From Pelecanus crispus (lineage: Eukaryota > Chordata > Aves > Pelecaniformes > Pelecanidae): 64,000 bases of DNA. Below the pieces are notes generated by a model. It saw only the letters and a program-made list of their open reading frames with translations, made no database searches and had not been told where the DNA came from. The position numbers and the translations under genes were made by a program. Positions 1 to 12,329 of the stretch are shown piece after piece (the stretch's first letter is position 1; the number at the start of each line of letters is the position of its first letter). The stretch covers positions 128,136,309 through 128,200,308 of the forward strand of contig NC_134643.1 in the NCBI RefSeq assembly GCF_030463565.1. Direction: 5' to 3'.

Positions 1-1908
1 CTCTTGTGACCTCTTCCAGGCCCAAGCACTTTCATTTTTCCCCCAAAAAAACTTAAAACGAGTTTTGATTGACCCAGAAGGAGTCTTGCAAGAAACCCAG
101 AGTGACAGTAAAATTAGGCTCTTTAAAATAATTATGAAAAATAATCAATCCATCAAATAAACAGAAATGAAGCAGAAGCTTCAGATCAAAGCTGTTTCTG
201 TTTTATATAAAAATATTAAATATCTGCTGATCTGGTTATGATGACTGCAAAGTGTGAGAACTATTTCTGCACACAGTGTCCTTGTTCTCAGCAGGTTGTT
301 TAACTTAGAATAAGTTCCCTTCCAAAAAAACAACTAATACAAAGCAGATTGTTTTCTTCCCTTTCTTAAGAAATTGCTGAAAATAACAAAAATGGGAGCT
401 GCAGCTGATTATTTTCTTTAAAAGAAGTTGACAACAAGAAATATTTTTTGCAAAAAATTAATGTTTCAAAAGTTAGGCTTTTGTTCTTTCCTCCATCCCC
501 AAGCTCCCTAAAATCCAGCAATACAAGAACCTTCAGGTGTCTGAAGTGTGTGATTCATTTGTTCTCCTGTAGCAAAGTTGAAACACTCCCTCTTGTCCCA
601 ATCACTTTTTTTTTTTCAATGAAAATACCTTTTCATGGTAAGAAATAGTTCGTATTGACGAAAAGTTGTCAGAAAGTTTTTGGCCGAGTCAAACATATAT
701 ACAACTATCTCCTTTAAATACAGCCTACTGACCTTTTGGTTTTGAGAAACTACTGCATTAAAAAGTTTGACCCTTGGTAATTCCTTATGTCTTGTGGAAG
801 ATAACAGCTAGAGATACTCTAGGTCCTGTTCTGTTTGCTTTTATAATGTTATGATGTGGTGCTGTATCACTGAAGGCACATGATACCATATTGAATTTAA
901 CTTCATGGTTTTTAAAGACCTTTAAGCCAGCTAGAGGAGCTATCTTAGGTCTAAAAAGGATATTTCCTTTAATTTTTCAAGTTGTTTATTGCTCATGAAG
1001 TACAGAGCTGATTTTTTTTCTGTGTGGCCATGAGATAAAACACCGGAACATTTTTCTTCCTTAGTTTCTATTTGACTTTATTGCTGCTTAATCTGTCTGT
1101 AACGTCATATTGTAGCTGAACTTACTATGTTAACTGTAATGTAATTGTTGTTACGTAATGGATTATATCTTTCACTGAATAAAATACAAATTGCAGCTAT
1201 TGATTTTTATATGACAAAATGTTACAGGCTTGATACCAATTTAAGATTCTGTAGAGCTAATAAGAATAATTTGGCTTACAAGCAGCGTTTTTACGGGAGA
1301 ATTTACTGACGATGGCATGTCAGCGCTGGACAGCCCTTCTGTACTGCGTTTGCTCCAGAAGTGATTACAAATGACCCTAATATAGTTACTTCTCTGTAAT
1401 GATTAAACCTAGACGTTAACATCTGCACTATACTTCAGAATTGCCTTTGGATGAGATCCACTCTAATTTTCCCAGAACAGCTTATTGGAGTCATTAATTG
1501 TGTATTTTTGGAATATTTATTTACAGAAAAGGACCCCCAAAATCTCTTGATCTGGTAGTTCCTTCATACCAAGGTAATTTACAAAGGCCTTAACTCCCAG
1601 AACCTCATGGCTTCCATGTTACTTGGTTTTTATTGATTTTTATGATGCCTATAATGGTGAGTAGCTTTATGGACTGGTGGCCGCTGGCACTCCAGTATTC
1701 TTTTTTCCAAAGTCTAGGTCTGTCTTAGTGGTGGAGATATTTTTCCCTGTCTGGGACAACTGTATTTTGCTAGACTTAGTGAAAGAGAACAAGCACCATA
1801 AGTCTATTGGACTTTCTCCATTCAGCACATTTTACCAATCTTGCAAATACAAATTAAAGCACTGGGTAATCACTTAGACACTTAGCAAGTTAAGGAGTAT
1901 TGCCTTAC
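1..1908. other. AT-rich DNA downstream of the stalk exon
   Basis: Probably intron of the B7-like gene. I looked on the minus strand for a membrane-helix exon in the right phase and found none with acceptable splice sites. No repeats recognised. Confidence 0.5.
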
Positions 1909-1944
1909 CGGAAGGGGAAGGAACCTCCTCAGTGCTAGATGGAG
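1909..1944 (-). CDS. B7-like gene, stalk micro-exon
   Basis: A 36-bp, phase 1-1 exon with a TTTTTTCCAG acceptor and a G|GTAAGG donor. It encodes APSSTEEVPSPS, a Pro/Ser/Thr/Glu-rich hinge of the kind that links an Ig domain to the membrane. It directly follows the V exon in phase. Its small size makes it less certain than the V exon. Confidence 0.72.
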
Positions 1945-4900
1945 CTGGAAAAAACCACAATAATCAAAGTTATTTGTTTGAGCCTAGAACAGAAAAAAGG
2001 TACTGATAATTGATGTAAGGGTTAGTTGTTTTTTCTGAGAAACAATACATTTGTCAGACTGAAAGTTTAAATATGATCACAGAATTAAATCAAAGACACC
2101 TTACTGCTCCCAAAAATTAGATGATGAAAATGTTTTGATTCTGCATTTCAAACCACTTTTTTTCATTTTGAAAACTGCAAAACATTTCACTTTGAAATTT
2201 TCTGAACAAAAGTATTTCCCTTTACACTTTAAAAACATTTTTCTCTTGAAAATGATGTGCATTAAAACAAAGCTACTAAAGTGTTTATATTACTTCCAGC
2301 TGCAAGGAAAAAGGTAATTAGCCACTGCTTGTCTTTCATCTGAAAGGGTATATGGCCTGGACTTTGGATCCACTGGCCAGAGGTGAAGTTAATCCTGCTT
2401 CACAGACCCAAGTGCAAACAATGAAATAAACTCTCCTGTTCCTCTGGGACAAGGTGGATCCAGGACAGGATAAAACCATAAATAACCAAATGCTTAAAAG
2501 TTGGGGAGACCTCACTATTTATTAACATCTCCTGCAAAGTGAGGAGGGGAGAGGCAGGTGGCTTGCCTTCAGGAGTCCTTCTGCTTCTGTGGATATGCTG
2601 TGCTGAAGCCTAACAAAGATGCATTTATTTTCTCACTTCCAGCAAAACCAAGGAACAGAGTGAAACTGAGTGAAGATTTGCTTTAAAAATGGAAGTCATC
2701 CCAGCTGATGGCCATATATGGCTTGTCAACAAGAAATGCTGCCCTCAACTCCCTCCTCCTGAACTAAAAAAAAAAAAAAATCTTACCTGATACAATAAGT
2801 GTAATTTTAGATTTCTGCGTTTTGAGATAATTCCCAGTCTGTCTGTAGATGCAAGTATATACAGCTGTGTCCAGTAATTGGACATTGGAGAGCTTTAAGG
2901 AAAAGTTGCCGTGCTTCATCTGGTCCAAAAAAAGACTAGTTCTGCCATGGTACTGTTTGTCCTGGAACTTCAGCGAATCCTGCCCATTGTGAAAAAAGTG
3001 CACTACGACAGACTTTTTCTGCCAGTAGAGCATTGAACTGGAAAGGATCAGCTCTCCAGGAGAGGTGGTGGTGCAAGGCAAAATGACAGTTTCTCCAACA
3101 AATGCGTGGCACGTTGTGTCTGGTTGACCTGGAATAAAAACCAGACAACTTTCTCAGTGCGCAGCAGACCTAGGTAGGGACACCTGGTTTCCTATAATTT
3201 GGCTTCATTGCATCATTATGGGCTCTCTTCCTCCCGCTTCTTCTGCCTGTGTCCTCCTGCTCCCAGCCAGGCAAGAGGCAGCATGTGCTATGCCAGGACT
3301 GAGGGCCATGTATTGCTCAGTGCCCAGCCAGCTGTGCAGCAGGACAGATGTTGCTGTGTGCAAGTTGCCTTCACTTTGTCAGTGTGGGTGCTGCTTGAAC
3401 TTGTCTCCTTAGCGGGTGATTTTTCTCTCACCTTCTGGGGATCTTAGTCTTTGAGATCAGATGTCTGATTTGGTTTTAATTAATCGGTAAGTTCACAAGA
3501 GGAAAGTGAAGATGGGCAGACATGATTAAGCAAGTTTTGGTTTTGTAGGAAGCCTGGCTGAAAAAAGAAGCATGAAAAGGCTGTTATGTTAGCAAGAGAA
3601 AAGTCCTGGACGAGTTTGGTCTCCCCCAGCTCCCATTGCTCACCTATCGGATCGTGGCTCCTGATTTGTACATAATGTGCTAGAGGCCCCTGTCTCCCTT
3701 CCCCTGCGACACCTTGCAGAGGGTCTGACAGAACAGGGCTTTTTTCTGCAGGTCTGGCTTGGTGCACTTCTGCTAACACCTGTCCTGTGGCCCCTCCTAC
3801 TCTTTGGCATAGTTATTCTCCCAGTACCCCAGAAAGAAGGTCTGCCATTCCCACTTTAGGTAGATGACTTTTCCAAGGCCTTGGGGAAACAGATACTTTG
3901 CACGGGTGGCCTGGACGTCGGGCAGAGAGGTTACCAACCTTACCAGCCAATTCCAGTACGTGCAAGAACGGGGCTGAGGGTAGCCTGCTGGTGAACAAAC
4001 AGGTGGACAGGCAGGGCAGGAAGCCAGCTGCATCTCACTTATGCACATTTAATAATTTTGATACTAATTATTTTTATAAATTCTTCCAAGTTAGTTGAAA
4101 GTATACTAAAACTTGCATAAATGGGGGGAGTCTGCCACTATCATGTAGGACAACTCTTACTAGATTGTGGTGTTGTATTTTCTAGGGGAAGACTGGGTTA
4201 TGGAAGAAGGTTTCTATGCATTTATAAAGCATAGACAACTAGGTATTTTCAGCACAGAATGTGGGCTTAAATTAAGACTTTGACCAAACCTGTTTCATAA
4301 AATGATTTTATAAATTGAAATACAAATGAATTAATTTGGATGGAAAACTCATCCCCTGCAGGGAGCAGAACAAAAGCAGCATGAGTCTGCGATTGTGCCA
4401 AGAAGAAAAGCTAAAATTCACTGTGAAACACCTCAGTCTGTTTTCATGGCCAAAGTTCTGTGAAGCATAAAGGGTAAGTAATCAGCCTAAATACAGAAAT
4501 AAATGTTCTTGGTCTCAGTGTGGTCATACCTGTGCTCTAGGCCTGCACCAGCTTTGTGCATATATTGGGCTAAAGACCAGAGAGAGTCCCAGTTCTCCCT
4601 TGAAGTCACTGACATCAGCCAGGGCTCAGCTTATTACATGCTCGGGCCTTTGTTTCCATATTAATCAGTGTCAGTTTTGAGGCATTTGGTGTCACATTGT
4701 GTCCATCCGGACAGACATTAAAGCACAAGGAAAAGTATAATTCAGAAAGCTAAATTGCAGAGCCAAGTAAGTGTCTTCGATTATAACTCTATCACCAGAC
4801 ATCTGCTTTCCTTAGGTTTTCAGATTTTTCAGCTGAAAATCCCAGTCCGTTTTTGCCCAACAATGTAAACTTTTAGCTGAAAAAACCAACATATTCCCAG

Positions 4901-7896
4901 TGCTATTTCTGGTTGTCGGTGGAAGGAGATTCCCCTTACTGCATGGAGAGCTCAACCATTTTCAGACTATCAGTTGCTGACCAGGTTTTCCTTCTCAAGG
5001 GGAACCTGAATTATAACAGTATCCAAACAAGGGTGCTATTTTATTTATAATCAAGCTCAGCCTCCGCTGTACCGTACCCTTGCTGCCACAGCACGTATAA
5101 CCCTACGTTCCCCAAGGAGGCTGCCTCAGCCCTGCAATTAGTGACATACCCAGGCAGGGCCATCAGCTGTACCCAGCACACCTAGAAGGGCCACTGCCAG
5201 CTGAGGAAGGGCAGCAGCCCAAGACCCATCCCTGAGCTCTTTGGGCCTGGGGAGCCGAGTAAGGCTGTGCTCAGCAGAGTCTCTCTGAGGCAAGGCCATG
5301 TCTGAAAGCGGACTGCAGTTATGGCTGGCCATGGTTAGCTAACCATAGCGGGGAGATGAGTGTGCCTGAGGCTGCTGCAGGTGTTTTGTAAGCCCTGGAA
5401 GAAGTGAGCCTCCAGAAGACCTTTCTGGTGGGAAGAGTGCTGTCCAGGGGACGCCATTAGGAGAGAGAGTGCTTGCACATGGATGGAGAAAAGATAATCC
5501 TGAAATCAACAAAACTTGTAGCTCTATTCAGAAAAATGGACAATAAGCATTTGCTTAATGAGCAAAAGAGGGAGAAAGAGTATTGGTCCTATCCCCTGAT
5601 GCGGTGACTTCTAAATTTGATAATGGTTTTAGAAGTGCATCTGTTTGCTTTTTCGCTCTTTACTCTTCTTTTTCTGAAGATGGAGGACAGCAGTGCCCAG
5701 CATATCTGAGCCTAGCACAACCATTCCTTTCCTGCACGATACAGTGTACAAACCTTATAATGCTTTTGATGACTTTATGAACACCCATGGGGTTCAACCC
5801 ATCCTGCCCTACACTGCTTTCAGCTGGTAAAACCAGGGCAGCAGGAGGCAAAAAAGGAGGCACTGATGAAGTTGCCTGGGACAAGGACCAGGTGGCTGAA
5901 ATCTGGCTGTAGTGAGGTATTTAACAGCCTACAGCTGCATGAGGTCTTTTGTAAATGGGAAGAACGGGCTTCTAGGTACAAGTCAAATAAGTGTGCTTAT
6001 GGAAGCCAGTCTTGAGAAGAAGAGTTAAAGCCATGCTGAAGGCTGGCGATGCTGTGTTAAGCTTCTTGCTGAGGCTACTGATGTGCCAGGAGGTGTAGAA
6101 GCAGAGAGCTTCCTGGCCAGAAGACTGAAGCAGCCACGCAGCGAGCAGTGGGGATGGTGGTAGCTGCTGCTGGGGTGTGTGAAGTGGGGCGAGTAGCGCT
6201 CATCTGATCTACCCGGTAAGCTTTGCATGTGGAAAGTGCAGTTCTTTACCTTGGAAAAAAAAAAATGCTTGTTGGCACACAGCTTTCACTTGTAGTTGTA
6301 AGACTCAAGTGTAAGGTGAGGTGAGTTTATTTTGCAGATTGGTTTCTTTAATGATGTGTTTTAAATATTGCCCAAATGTTTAAGACTATCAAGGTGAAGT
6401 GGAGTGTGCTAATTTAACCAGTTTGTAAGATTCCTATAATGAGAAAACACTGCTGCTTCAGTATCCATAGTGTGGTGCAGGGAAGCTCATAAAGACTGGG
6501 AATTTTTATTTCCCCCTCCTTTCCCCCCCAAAGATTATCTATGCTTATTAATTATATATTGCTTGTAGCGGAGGAGTCTGGGATGCCAGTAGGCAATCTA
6601 GAGTTTATGCGTTATGGAAAGGGGCCTGGAAGTGGAAAGTTCTTGAGTGTGTCTCTCAAGTTCACTCTGGTGATATTAGTGCAGTTCTGACAGTAGACAA
6701 AGTAGTTCAATAGTGGAAGTAATGGGTTAAGCAGAAAAATATTCCAGTGTTAGAAACAAGGCAACAGGGAATTTCTTGTGTTTATGAGTACTTAGGAGCT
6801 CAAACTGAAATGTGTTACCCTGACAAGGTAGTACTGTGTGATTCCTTACAGGTTCATGTGTCACCTACATGCAGAAGTATTTTGGGGAGGGTAGGGGGCT
6901 GTTTGCAATCCCAGTTGCTTGCTCAGAAACAACAAACTTGAATTCTCCTCTTTTAGGGAGGGTTAAAAAATAAGAGTCAAAGGGTACTCAGATGGCTCCG
7001 CATGCTTGCAGGTGCACTCAGCTACTGAAAGAGCACTTCTTGAGTGGCAATAGGCTTTTTGTGCTGGTCTGTGGAGACACATGGAAGTTTTCCCTAAAAA
7101 TGTCAAGTTGTGTTTCTGGAAGAGAGAGGGAGACTAGTTCCAGATGAAGTGTAACCTCCTGAACCACTGCAGCATCTGGTAAATGTAAGGCACTTCTGGG
7201 CAAGCAGAGGAGTCTTGACCACACACAGAGGTCTTAATATTGCTGAATTTAAGCCTCAGATAAGGAAATTACAGGGAGTTGCCCCTGAAGCTTGTAGAAG
7301 ACTCCTTCACCAGCACATTCTAGTGTATCTTTTTCACAGAGAAGATCGTATCTAATCTATATAATGTCAGAAACCCCACTCTGCTAGAACTTGGCAGAGC
7401 ATGTGCGCAGATTCAGGGAAAGAGCCTGCTGCTGGGCTCCAGTCCTTTCACTTACCTGGTTATGCCTCTAAGATAGCCCAGCAACTTAATGAGTTTATAT
7501 ACAAAACCAGATGCAAGGCAGCTGGGGGTTGTAAAGGATGAGATTCCAAGTCATCCTTAACATAATGTAAATGGTAGGGTATTTTTAAGGATGTGGGTAG
7601 GATAAAGTTTATAAGTAAGTATTTGTGGGCCTGAAACACCTTAACCTTGAAACCACTTCTTTCAGATATAGAGGTTTATCTGAACGTTATTACCTGTACT
7701 TGCAAACCTTAGACTCTGATGAAATGCATTCAAAGCAAAGCATGTGTTTGTTTTGTTTTGCTCCAAGATTCTCAGTTTGCAGTTTGTGCATTCACATATA
7801 AATACTTCCGCAAACTCCTAGGTGTGTATTACAGTATATTTACCTCTGGGTAGAGATGCAAACAGTAAGCAGGCAACCATCCAGAGAACAGTCTCC
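1909..7896 (-). CDS. B7-like (ICOSLG-related) membrane protein gene, partial
   Basis: A second minus-strand gene, downstream of ICOSLG in the same orientation. Placed exons: 7844-7896 (signal peptide), 2787-3128 (IgV), 1909-1944 (stalk). The phases are 2-1, 1-1, 1-1, the same as ICOSLG exons 2, 3 and following. The V domain aligns with ICOSLG V: YWQ, VVH, GQD, R-T-x-LF, D-x-x-x-x-G-x-FSL-x-L-x-NV, and the F-strand Cys. This supports a tandem duplication (inference). No exon with IgC motifs was found between V and stalk, unlike normal B7 proteins. The membrane and tail exons must lie left of the window. The true 5' end is uncertain; a candidate first coding exon is at 43230-43240. Receptor and function are unknown. 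It could be costimulatory, inhibitory or a decoy. Confidence 0.85.
2787..3128 (-). CDS. B7-like gene, IgV exon
   Basis: A 342-bp, phase 1-1 exon (TTCCAG acceptor, CAG|GTAAGA donor). It reads G-QPDTTCHAFVGETVILPC at the start, SSSMLYWQKKSVVVHFF in the middle, and KHGNFSLKLSNVQLLDTAVY then TC at the end. The core B and F cysteines and the C-strand Trp are present, so the domain should fold. An extra Cys lies in the A strand (TTC). There is one sequon, NFS. The donor is followed at once by fifteen T on the sense strand. Confidence 0.92.
3129..7843. other. Intron between signal and V exons of the B7-like gene
   Basis: No coding content recognised. A strong unexplained minus-strand donor (CCAG|GTAAGTG) lies near 7455. 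The intron from 1945 to 2786 between V and stalk is likewise without a recognisable IgC exon. Confidence 0.6.
7844..7896 (-). CDS. B7-like gene, signal-peptide exon
   Basis: A 53-bp exon, phase 2 in and 1 out, with a GAG|GTAAAT donor. Its acceptor follows a long CT dinucleotide run, which makes an excellent polypyrimidine tract. It encodes ETVLWMVACLLFASLPR, a typical leader core. If no upstream coding exon exists, the internal ATG would start a shorter leader, MVACLLFASLPRG. Confidence 0.8.
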
Positions 7897-7906
7897 CTAA
7901 TAAAGT

Positions 7907-7924
7907 GAGAGAGAGAGAGAGAGA
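7907..7924. repeat. (GA)9 microsatellite at a splice acceptor
   Basis: Nine GA units on the plus strand. On the minus strand they form the CT-rich polypyrimidine tract just upstream of the signal-peptide exon of the B7-like gene. Confidence 0.85.
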
Positions 7925-8476
7925 AATGCCAAATGCTTTGTTAGAATGCTAGAGCAGAGATCAAAGACCTTGTCTCTGGCGTAATTTATGCCCTGTTTCA
8001 CAACTTCTTCATCTGTGAAGAGAATTTGGATATGAAGCTGGACGGGTTAGAAACCCTGTCTTTGATTTTTCATCTAGTCTTGGTGTAGATTGTATGTCCT
8101 GCCTGTAGATCTAAGGTTTCTCAATAGTTGTAATGGGATGGGGCTTCAGTCGCAAACGCCAGACCCATACTTCCCACTTGCGTTCTCATGTGAACAAAGG
8201 TAATTGCGTATACGCAGTCATAGTTTGCTCTTGAGATTATTTTCTGTTGGTAATGAAATGAAATTCCCTCTGCCCTCAAACTTCAGCTGCTTTGCAGCAC
8301 AAGAAAAACGTAGCTTACCATTTCATTTTTGTGCCTTCCCAGCCCTTAGGAATCTCTCCCTGTTGCAAGCTTCACCAGGCGCTCCAGCTGCTACTCTGTT
8401 TCTGCAAAAGCAAAAGAGTGAAAGGCTCTTAATTTTTGTTGCTACTTAGTTTGCTGTGGTTCAGTCTGGTTTCTTT

Positions 8477-8587
8477 CACTCTGTATATATAATACATACA
8501 GTGTATTATTATATACAGTCTGTGTATATGAGTGTATACAGCAGTGTGTATTTACACTCTGAATACACTCTTACAATACACAGAGTG
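8477..8587. repeat. TA/TG-rich tract with nested inverted repeats
   Basis: A 111-bp tract bounded by CACTCTGT (8477-8484) and its exact inverse ACAGAGTG (8580-8587). Inside, GTATATATAATAC (8483-8495) is nearly the inverse of GTATTATTATATAC (8503-8516), with an 7-base loop. It may be a degenerate microsatellite or the remnant of a small hairpin element. Confidence 0.5.
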
Positions 8588-10456
8588 CATTTATTTTCAT
8601 GTGTAGGAGGGGTGCGAGTCACAAGCTGTGCACTGACTAGCCCTGAGCTTTCAACCCAGTGAAGGGATTCTTGTTCTATAGCCAGCTGAGATCAAAGAAA
8701 GTGGTGAAACCTAATGGGTATTGTGTTTATCAAGAGGTGTAGACACCATCCTTCAGACTACCAAATACCACCTAAGCTGCATATCTACCAACAAAATACA
8801 GAGATGGCTAATAGGCCTACAGGGAAAATGTTGCTTAAAAGAGTTTCTTCTCTGAGGAGGCTGTTAAATCAGGTACTTTCTCAAAGTGTCTGGGGGGGAG
8901 CTCCAAAACATGTGGGTTTTTGGCTTCCCCTCCCTGTCCTTATAGCATCTCTTAGCTTAAGGAGTGCAAATATCTGAGTGATCATTCCTCCCCGGTGTGC
9001 TCCAGAGATAATGCCAATGGTAGAAGTAGTGGTTTAGGCAAGGTCCTCTTCCCACTGAGGCAGCTCTGTCTGGGGAAGGTGCTGGTGCTGTTCTTCTGCC
9101 TCCTGGTGCAAAGCTGCATCCTGGGGTGAGCAACACCCAAGAGCTGGATTTCTGTGTTTCTCCCTCTCTCCTCATGGCCAAGCCCTGGTAATGCTTCATT
9201 TACCAGCCCCTTCCTGATACTCAGTGCAAGCCATCTGCCATCTTTGGCTTCTTTGACATTAAAACTAGTGTGTCCTGCATGTTTTTGATTAACTTCTGTG
9301 GTTGCCTCCTTCCACATTGTAATGGTTATTGTTTCAAGCAAGGGTATAAATTTATGCAAAGTGAGTTTATTCCATATGTGTTTCCTTCCTGCCTGCCTTT
9401 TGTAAATGAAACTGAGGCACTGATGGCCACTCTTATCTGCCTGACTAGTTCTCCATGGTGCCCCATTGAGTTTATCCTCACTCTCAGCTTTGTTCAGATG
9501 TTCCACTCCACATAAGGCTGCTCTGCAAAAATACCAGGAGCAAACTTATCCTGCAGTCTGGCCTGGCACTGGGGCAAGAACGAGGTGGATCTGGAGGGAC
9601 CAGCACTCCACACCAACTTGCTGTTAGGCAGCAGCAAGGTCTCTTGCCTGGCTGAAGGAGGGCAGCTTAGTAGCTGGTGTTCTCCAGCTGTGCTCTGTAG
9701 TGGTACTGTGGCTGTGCCCACTCTCTCTGTAGGTAAAGGGGGTCCTTATGATATCTCCCTACGCAGAAAGAACTAAAAATTTGGTAGGTGTGGCCAGCTA
9801 ACAGGTCTGTGTAAAGCTGCAATTGCAGCAGACAGAAATGACCCAAAAGTCAGAGCTCCTAGAAGTGATGTCATTCTTCTGGAGTCAGTCATTTTCTAAT
9901 GGTTTTGACTCTGACTCAAGAACCACATGAAGGTGGTTGTTCCAGCCCAGACATCTTGTTTGTGTCTCAGGCTTTGGCTGGCTTACTCCCACAGAATCCC
10001 TCTGGGGTTTCTGGTTCTCACAAAAGTCTTGGACTGGGGAGGAAGTGGGATCAGACCTGAAATACCAAATTGCATGTGAATGTTGAGCTGTCTTGCCATC
10101 CACATGCTTTTGTTACTTCCCTACTGAAGTTTAAGATTGCGCATAAAGAAGGAGCAAGGCAGGTCTTGTTTTAGGAAGCAGTATCTAACTGCAGGAGTGC
10201 TTCAGACTGGTCTAACTGGAGCACCTGAGCCTTAATTTAGCTTAATCCAGTGTTGTGTAATTGAAATAACATTCCTTTCTGGTTTGAGTTGACTCTGCTT
10301 GGAACAAAAATGCTTACACTGAGCCTCCAGAAGGATTGTTGTTGGTACACTAAGGGGAGATCTGTTCCCGTCTGTGCAGTTCAGCTGGTGTAAGATGCTT
10401 CAGACACCACATGGATCAGCATTTAAAATAATTAGTTTCTATTTGAAATTTCACCT

Positions 10457-10471
10457 CCCCCCCCCCCCCCC
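10457..10471. repeat. Poly-C run, 15 bases
   Basis: Fifteen consecutive C. It may be poorly resolved in assembly and forms a G run on the minus strand. Confidence 0.9.
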
Positions 10472-11283
10472 TTATTTTTAAGTGCTGCTTTAAATGAAAT
10501 GGAATAATTTTTTTCTTTGTATTTTTTCAAAGTTGATCCATTTACTGTTCATTTTAATGAACAGATTTAAGGAATTATTTAGGACTTATTTTTCAGAGGT
10601 TAAAACAGTTAACTGAGTAAGGCTTTGCAATGAAGAATCACTTCCTGAAGAATTAAAATACTAATTAATAACTTTTTAACACACTAAGGCATGCAACATA
10701 ATTAAAGTACATGATTAAATTGCAAAACTCTGAACTTCTTGGCAACATCTCCGTCATCCAACTTTGCATCATGTGTGCAAGGCTATTTACTGAACATGTT
10801 AGCTCAGCCTGCAATAAAACTAAATTCATCAAGTAGGCAAGGAACCGAATGGTTCCCAGTGTCTGTAGGACAGCAGGACTTTGTGTCCCAAAGTAAATCG
10901 ATTCAAGTTTTCTCCTTCCAACGCAGGAAGGGTGGAGATGAAAAAGTGTCTAAATGCTACTGTTGAAAGCTTTACGCTCTTGGAGCACTGAAGCTCTCCC
11001 TTTAAAATAAGTTAAGAAAATGGTATTTTCTATAAGTGCTCTGTTAACCCTGGAAATAGCATTGCTGTGGTATATTAAGGACATTCCCCTGTCAACAGCT
11101 CTGCTGGTCAGGACAGCTCGGGTAGCAGGAGGGGAGAATGCCTTGGTTAGAGATGCCGTGCATGAGTCAGGGGCCCATGTTGTGTGCAGGTGGTTTTTTT
11201 TTTTTGTTGTTGCTTTTTTTTTTTCTATTGCCTGCAGAATTCAGAGCAAGGTTTATGGCAGCTGTTTGATCATCAGGGATGAA

Positions 11284-12148
11284 TGATGTGGTTGACATGC
11301 CTGAGAGACAGGATGCCATCCAGAAGGACCTGGACAAGCTTGAGAAGTGGGCCCATGTGAACCTCATGAGGTTCAACAAGGCCAAGTGCAAGGTCCTGCA
11401 CCTGGGATGGGGCAACCCCTGCTATCAATACAGGCTGGGGGACGAAGGGATTGAGAGCAGCCCTGCAGAGAAGGACTTGGGGGTACTGGTGGATGAAAAG
11501 CTGGACATGAGCTGACAACATGCCCTTGCAGCCCAGAAAGCCAACCGTATCCTGGGCTGTGTTAAAAGGACCATGGCCAGCAGGTCAAGGGAGGTGATTC
11601 TGCCTGTCTGCTCTGGTGAGACCTCACCTGGGGCACTGTGTCCAGCTCTGGGGCCCTCAGCACAAGAAAGAGATGGACCTGCTGGAGCAGGTCCAGAGGA
11701 GGGCCACCAAAATGATCGGAGGGCTGGAGCACCTCTCCTGTGAGGCCAGGCTGAGAGAGTTGGGGTTGTTCAACCTGGAGAAGAGAAGGCTGTGAGGATA
11801 CCTTACTGCAGCCTTTCAGTAGCTAAAGGGAGCCTATAAGAAAGACGGGGACAAGACTTTTTAGCAAGGCCTGTTGCGATAGGACAAGGAGTAATGGATT
11901 TAAGCTAAAAGAGAGTAGATTTAGACTGGATATACGAAAGAAATGTTTTACAATGAGGGTGGTGAAACACTGGCACAGGTTTCCCAGAGAGGTGGTGGAG
12001 GCCCCATCCCTGGCAACATTCCAGGTCAGGTTGGCTGGGGCTCTGAGCAACCTGATCTAGTTGAAGATGTCCCTGCTCACTGCAGGGGGGTTGGGCTAGA
12101 TGACCTTTAAAGGTCCCTTCCAACCCAAACTACTCTATGATTCTATGG
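11284..12148 (+). mobile_element. CR1 LINE, 5'-truncated copy
   Basis: The 3' half of CR1 ORF2 ([25 protein letters not shown]) followed by the 3' end with CCTTCCAACC and the terminal ATTCTATG-type repeat. A TGA after LDMS, a 6-bp deletion near 11612 and later stops make it dead. It begins after the RT catalytic region. Confidence 0.92.
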
Positions 12149-12329
12149 TGCAGCTGGAGCATGACCCACCTGTGATCATACAGTGGGCAGCAGTTCTGGT
12201 GGCTGAGCATCCAGGCCATGGTACCAGAAAAAACAGCTGGTTTTGGTGATCAGTCCAGCAACTGTTTGTAGCCACAGTGCATCTGTATACTTTCACTGCA
12301 AAGAATGATCAGTTTGGGATCTAGACCAG

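Larger units (their letters stand above)
7897..11283. other. Non-coding DNA upstream of the B7-like signal exon
   Basis: Contains the 8.5-kb inverted-repeat tract and the poly-C run at 10.46 kb. A chance minus-strand frame spans 8982-9506. Nothing else recognised. Confidence 0.5.

Noticed and set aside
1270..1330. Possible further exon of the B7-like gene
   Set aside because: The splice sites are weak and the translation is neither hydrophobic nor Ig-like.
8982..9506. 174-codon minus-strand frame
   Set aside because: No recognisable domain, no splice or promoter context, and a length expected by chance in 64 kb of six-frame translation.
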